Source: JASHVB01 sp049522565
GTDB lineage: Bacteria; Pseudomonadota; Alphaproteobacteria; Acetobacterales; Acetobacteraceae
NCBI GenBank assembly: GCA_049522565.1
Contig: JBEKNT010000370.1
Location: 1 to 6,986 of the forward strand
Reading direction: 5' to 3'
Length of the DNA stretch: 6,986 nucleotides
Made by a program: the position numbers and the translations under genes
The notes under the pieces: model-generated
The model's input: only the letters and a program-made list of their open reading frames with translations
Database searches by the model: none
What the model was told of the DNA's origin: nothing
In this document: piece after piece, positions 6,002-6,986 of the stretch
How positions within the stretch are numbered: position 1 is the stretch's first letter
How the letters are laid out: every line of letters starts with the position of its first letter

Positions 6002-6811
6002 TCAGCCGCGCACCTGCAACCGCTGCTCCAGCACGAGTGTCGCGCGGGCGATCGGATAGCAATAGACGAAGAACAGCAGCAGCAGGAACAGATAGAGCGG
6101 CAGCATCAGTTCCGGCCTTGCATCGGACGCGATCGCCGCGCGGGTGATGGTCAGCCCGTCCTGGATGCCGACGATCGAGATCAGCGTCGTCGCCATGGTG
6201 AGGATCGCGTAGAGGTTCATCCAGGGCGGCAGCATGCGGCGGATCGCCTGCGGCAGGATCACCAGACGGATGGTCTGCAACGGGCCGAAGGCGAGGCCGC
6301 GTGCGGCGCTCCATTGCGGCTCGGGGATCGATTGCAGCGCGCCGCGCACGAGTTCCGCGACATTGGCGGCGACCGGGAGCGACAGGCCCAACACCGCCTT
6401 CGCCCAGCTCGGCAGCGGTATGGTCAGGCCGCCGATGTGCAGCTCGAACGGCAGCAGGAACATCACGTAGAACAGCAGCACCAGCCAGGGCGCGTTGCGG
6501 AAGAACTGCGTCAACGCCCAGCCGGTGGCGTGCGGGATGCGGGCGCGCGCCATCAGCAGCAGGCCGAGCGGGAAACCGAGCGCGGTGCCGAGCGCCATCG
6601 ACAGCACGCTGACCAGCACGTTGAACAGGAACCCGCCAAAGATCAGTGGTGCCCAGCGCAGCACGGCGGCGACCGCACTTTCCGCTGCGGGCCGCGTTTC
6701 GGCTTGCGCCCAGGCGAGCGAGGCGATCAGCACGAACGCCGTGGCGAGCGGCAGGACCGGCCGTGCCAGCGGCGCACGGATCGCGGCCAACGGGCGAACC
6801 GGTTGCAGCAC
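6002..6811 (-). CDS. ABC transporter permease, polar amino acid type (HisM/GlnP/OccM-like); start uncertain
   Basis: Inner-membrane subunit of the importer. Counted from the GTG at 6811 it has 269 residues. A hydrophobic stretch near 18-36 ends in WAQA and looks like an uncleaved first segment or signal peptide. Further membrane segments lie near 55-88, 104-122, 138-152, 200-217 and 236-256. The EAA loop is clear: AELVRGALQSIPEPQWSAAR (152-171), then VILPQAIRRMLP (184-195) and a TTLISIVG segment (208-215). The start is unresolved: no candidate (ATG 6949, GTG 6811, TTG 6790) has a good Shine-Dalgarno, and everything before codon 6811 is family 1 repeat translated as repeated PPPSRGGGAY. I prefer 6811 as the first start outside the repeat. 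A partner permease and binding protein are not visible and may lie upstream. Confidence 0.85.
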   Translation of the reverse strand: MLQPVRPLAAIRAPLARPVLPLATAFVLIASLAWAQAETRPAAESAVAAVLRWAPLIFGGFLFNVLVSVLSMALGTALGFPLGLLLMARARIPHATGWALTQFFRNAPWLVLLFYVMFLLPFELHIGGLTIPLPSWAKAVLGLSLPVAANVAELVRGALQSIPEPQWSAARGLAFGPLQTIRLVILPQAIRRMLPPWMNLYAILTMATTLISIVGIQDGLTITRAAIASDARPELMLPLYLFLLLLFFVYCYPIARATLVLEQRLQVRG

Positions 6812-6831
6812 GGGGAGGTGGGAACCCGAGC

Positions 6832-6986
6832 AATATGCTCCCCCTCCCCTTGAGGGAGGGGGTAGGGTCCGGCCGTGGCGTCGGCGTGGACGTGGTGAAT
6901 ATGCTCCCCCTCCCCTTGAGGGAGGGGGTAGGGGGAGGGGTGCGTTCATCCATGGCAGGCGGATGGACGCACCCCTCCCCCTACCC
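6832..6986. repeat. Family 1 palindromic repeat, tandem plus inverted copies, cut by window end
   Basis: A 36-base unit (AATATGCTCCCCCTCC onward) occurs twice without change at 6832-6867 and 6898-6933. The second copy continues into AGGGGGAGGGGTGCGT, and its arm 6926-6951 is the reverse complement of 6961-6986 with one mismatch and a 9-base loop. The right arm runs off the window. The core is the same as at 2157-2271. The repeat lies directly at the 5' end of the permease gene and is open in its frame. Confidence 0.85.

Noticed and set aside
5363..6853. Long plus-strand open frame of 496 codons opposite the ATPase and permease
   Set aside because: Its composition is Gln/Arg/His-rich as expected for an antisense shadow. 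It spans two genes with well-supported minus-strand motifs.
5493..6953. Minus-strand open frame of 486 codons overlapping permease and ATPase in another frame
   Set aside because: It is Arg/Ala/Pro-rich and lacks the transporter motifs, which lie in the neighbouring frame.

Overview
This is a strongly GC-rich window in which every supported gene is read from the minus strand, so transcription runs from high to low coordinates. Gene families, codon use and two families of hairpin-rich palindromic repeats suggest an alphaproteobacterium. I lean towards Acetobacteraceae or another Rhodospirillales group, but I cannot settle the genus. There are no rRNA, tRNA, transposase, phage or CRISPR features.

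Layout in the direction of transcription. (1) 6986-6832: a tandem and inverted palindromic repeat (called family 1 here), cut by the window edge. (2) About 6811-2289: a tight gene set made of a polar-amino-acid type ABC permease, its ATPase, an FAD-dependent oxidoreductase with a C-terminal BFD-like [2Fe-2S] domain, and a DadA/sarcosine-oxidase-beta-like FAD oxidase. The permease and ATPase genes abut, and the two oxidase genes overlap by ATGA. The two pairs are separated by a 166-bp palindromic repeat (family 2). (3) 2271-2157: a large family 1 inverted repeat followed by a T run, a plausible terminator. (4) 2156-1867: intergenic, the presumed control region of the next operon. (5) 1866-311: tupB and tupA, the permease and binding protein of a tungstate ABC importer, overlapping by ATGA. 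No tupC ATPase gene is visible. (6) 310-1: intergenic, with a family 1 fragment and other repeat-like sequence.

How the genes work together. The ABC permease and ATPase would import an amino acid, opine or similar amine. The two oxidoreductases resemble the A and B subunits of opine oxidase/HcnBC-type enzymes and would oxidatively deaminate or cleave it. The substrate is not identifiable from sequence. The periplasmic binding protein, any second permease and the small ferredoxin-like subunit expected for such enzymes are not in the window and may lie beyond position 6986. The tup genes are a separate unit for tungstate uptake.

The most unusual signal is a family 2 palindromic element sitting in frame inside the coding sequence of the [2Fe-2S] oxidoreductase (residues about 337-392). 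A sister copy lies just upstream of the same gene and supplies its apparent Shine-Dalgarno sequence. A family 1 repeat likewise runs into the 5' end of the permease reading frame.
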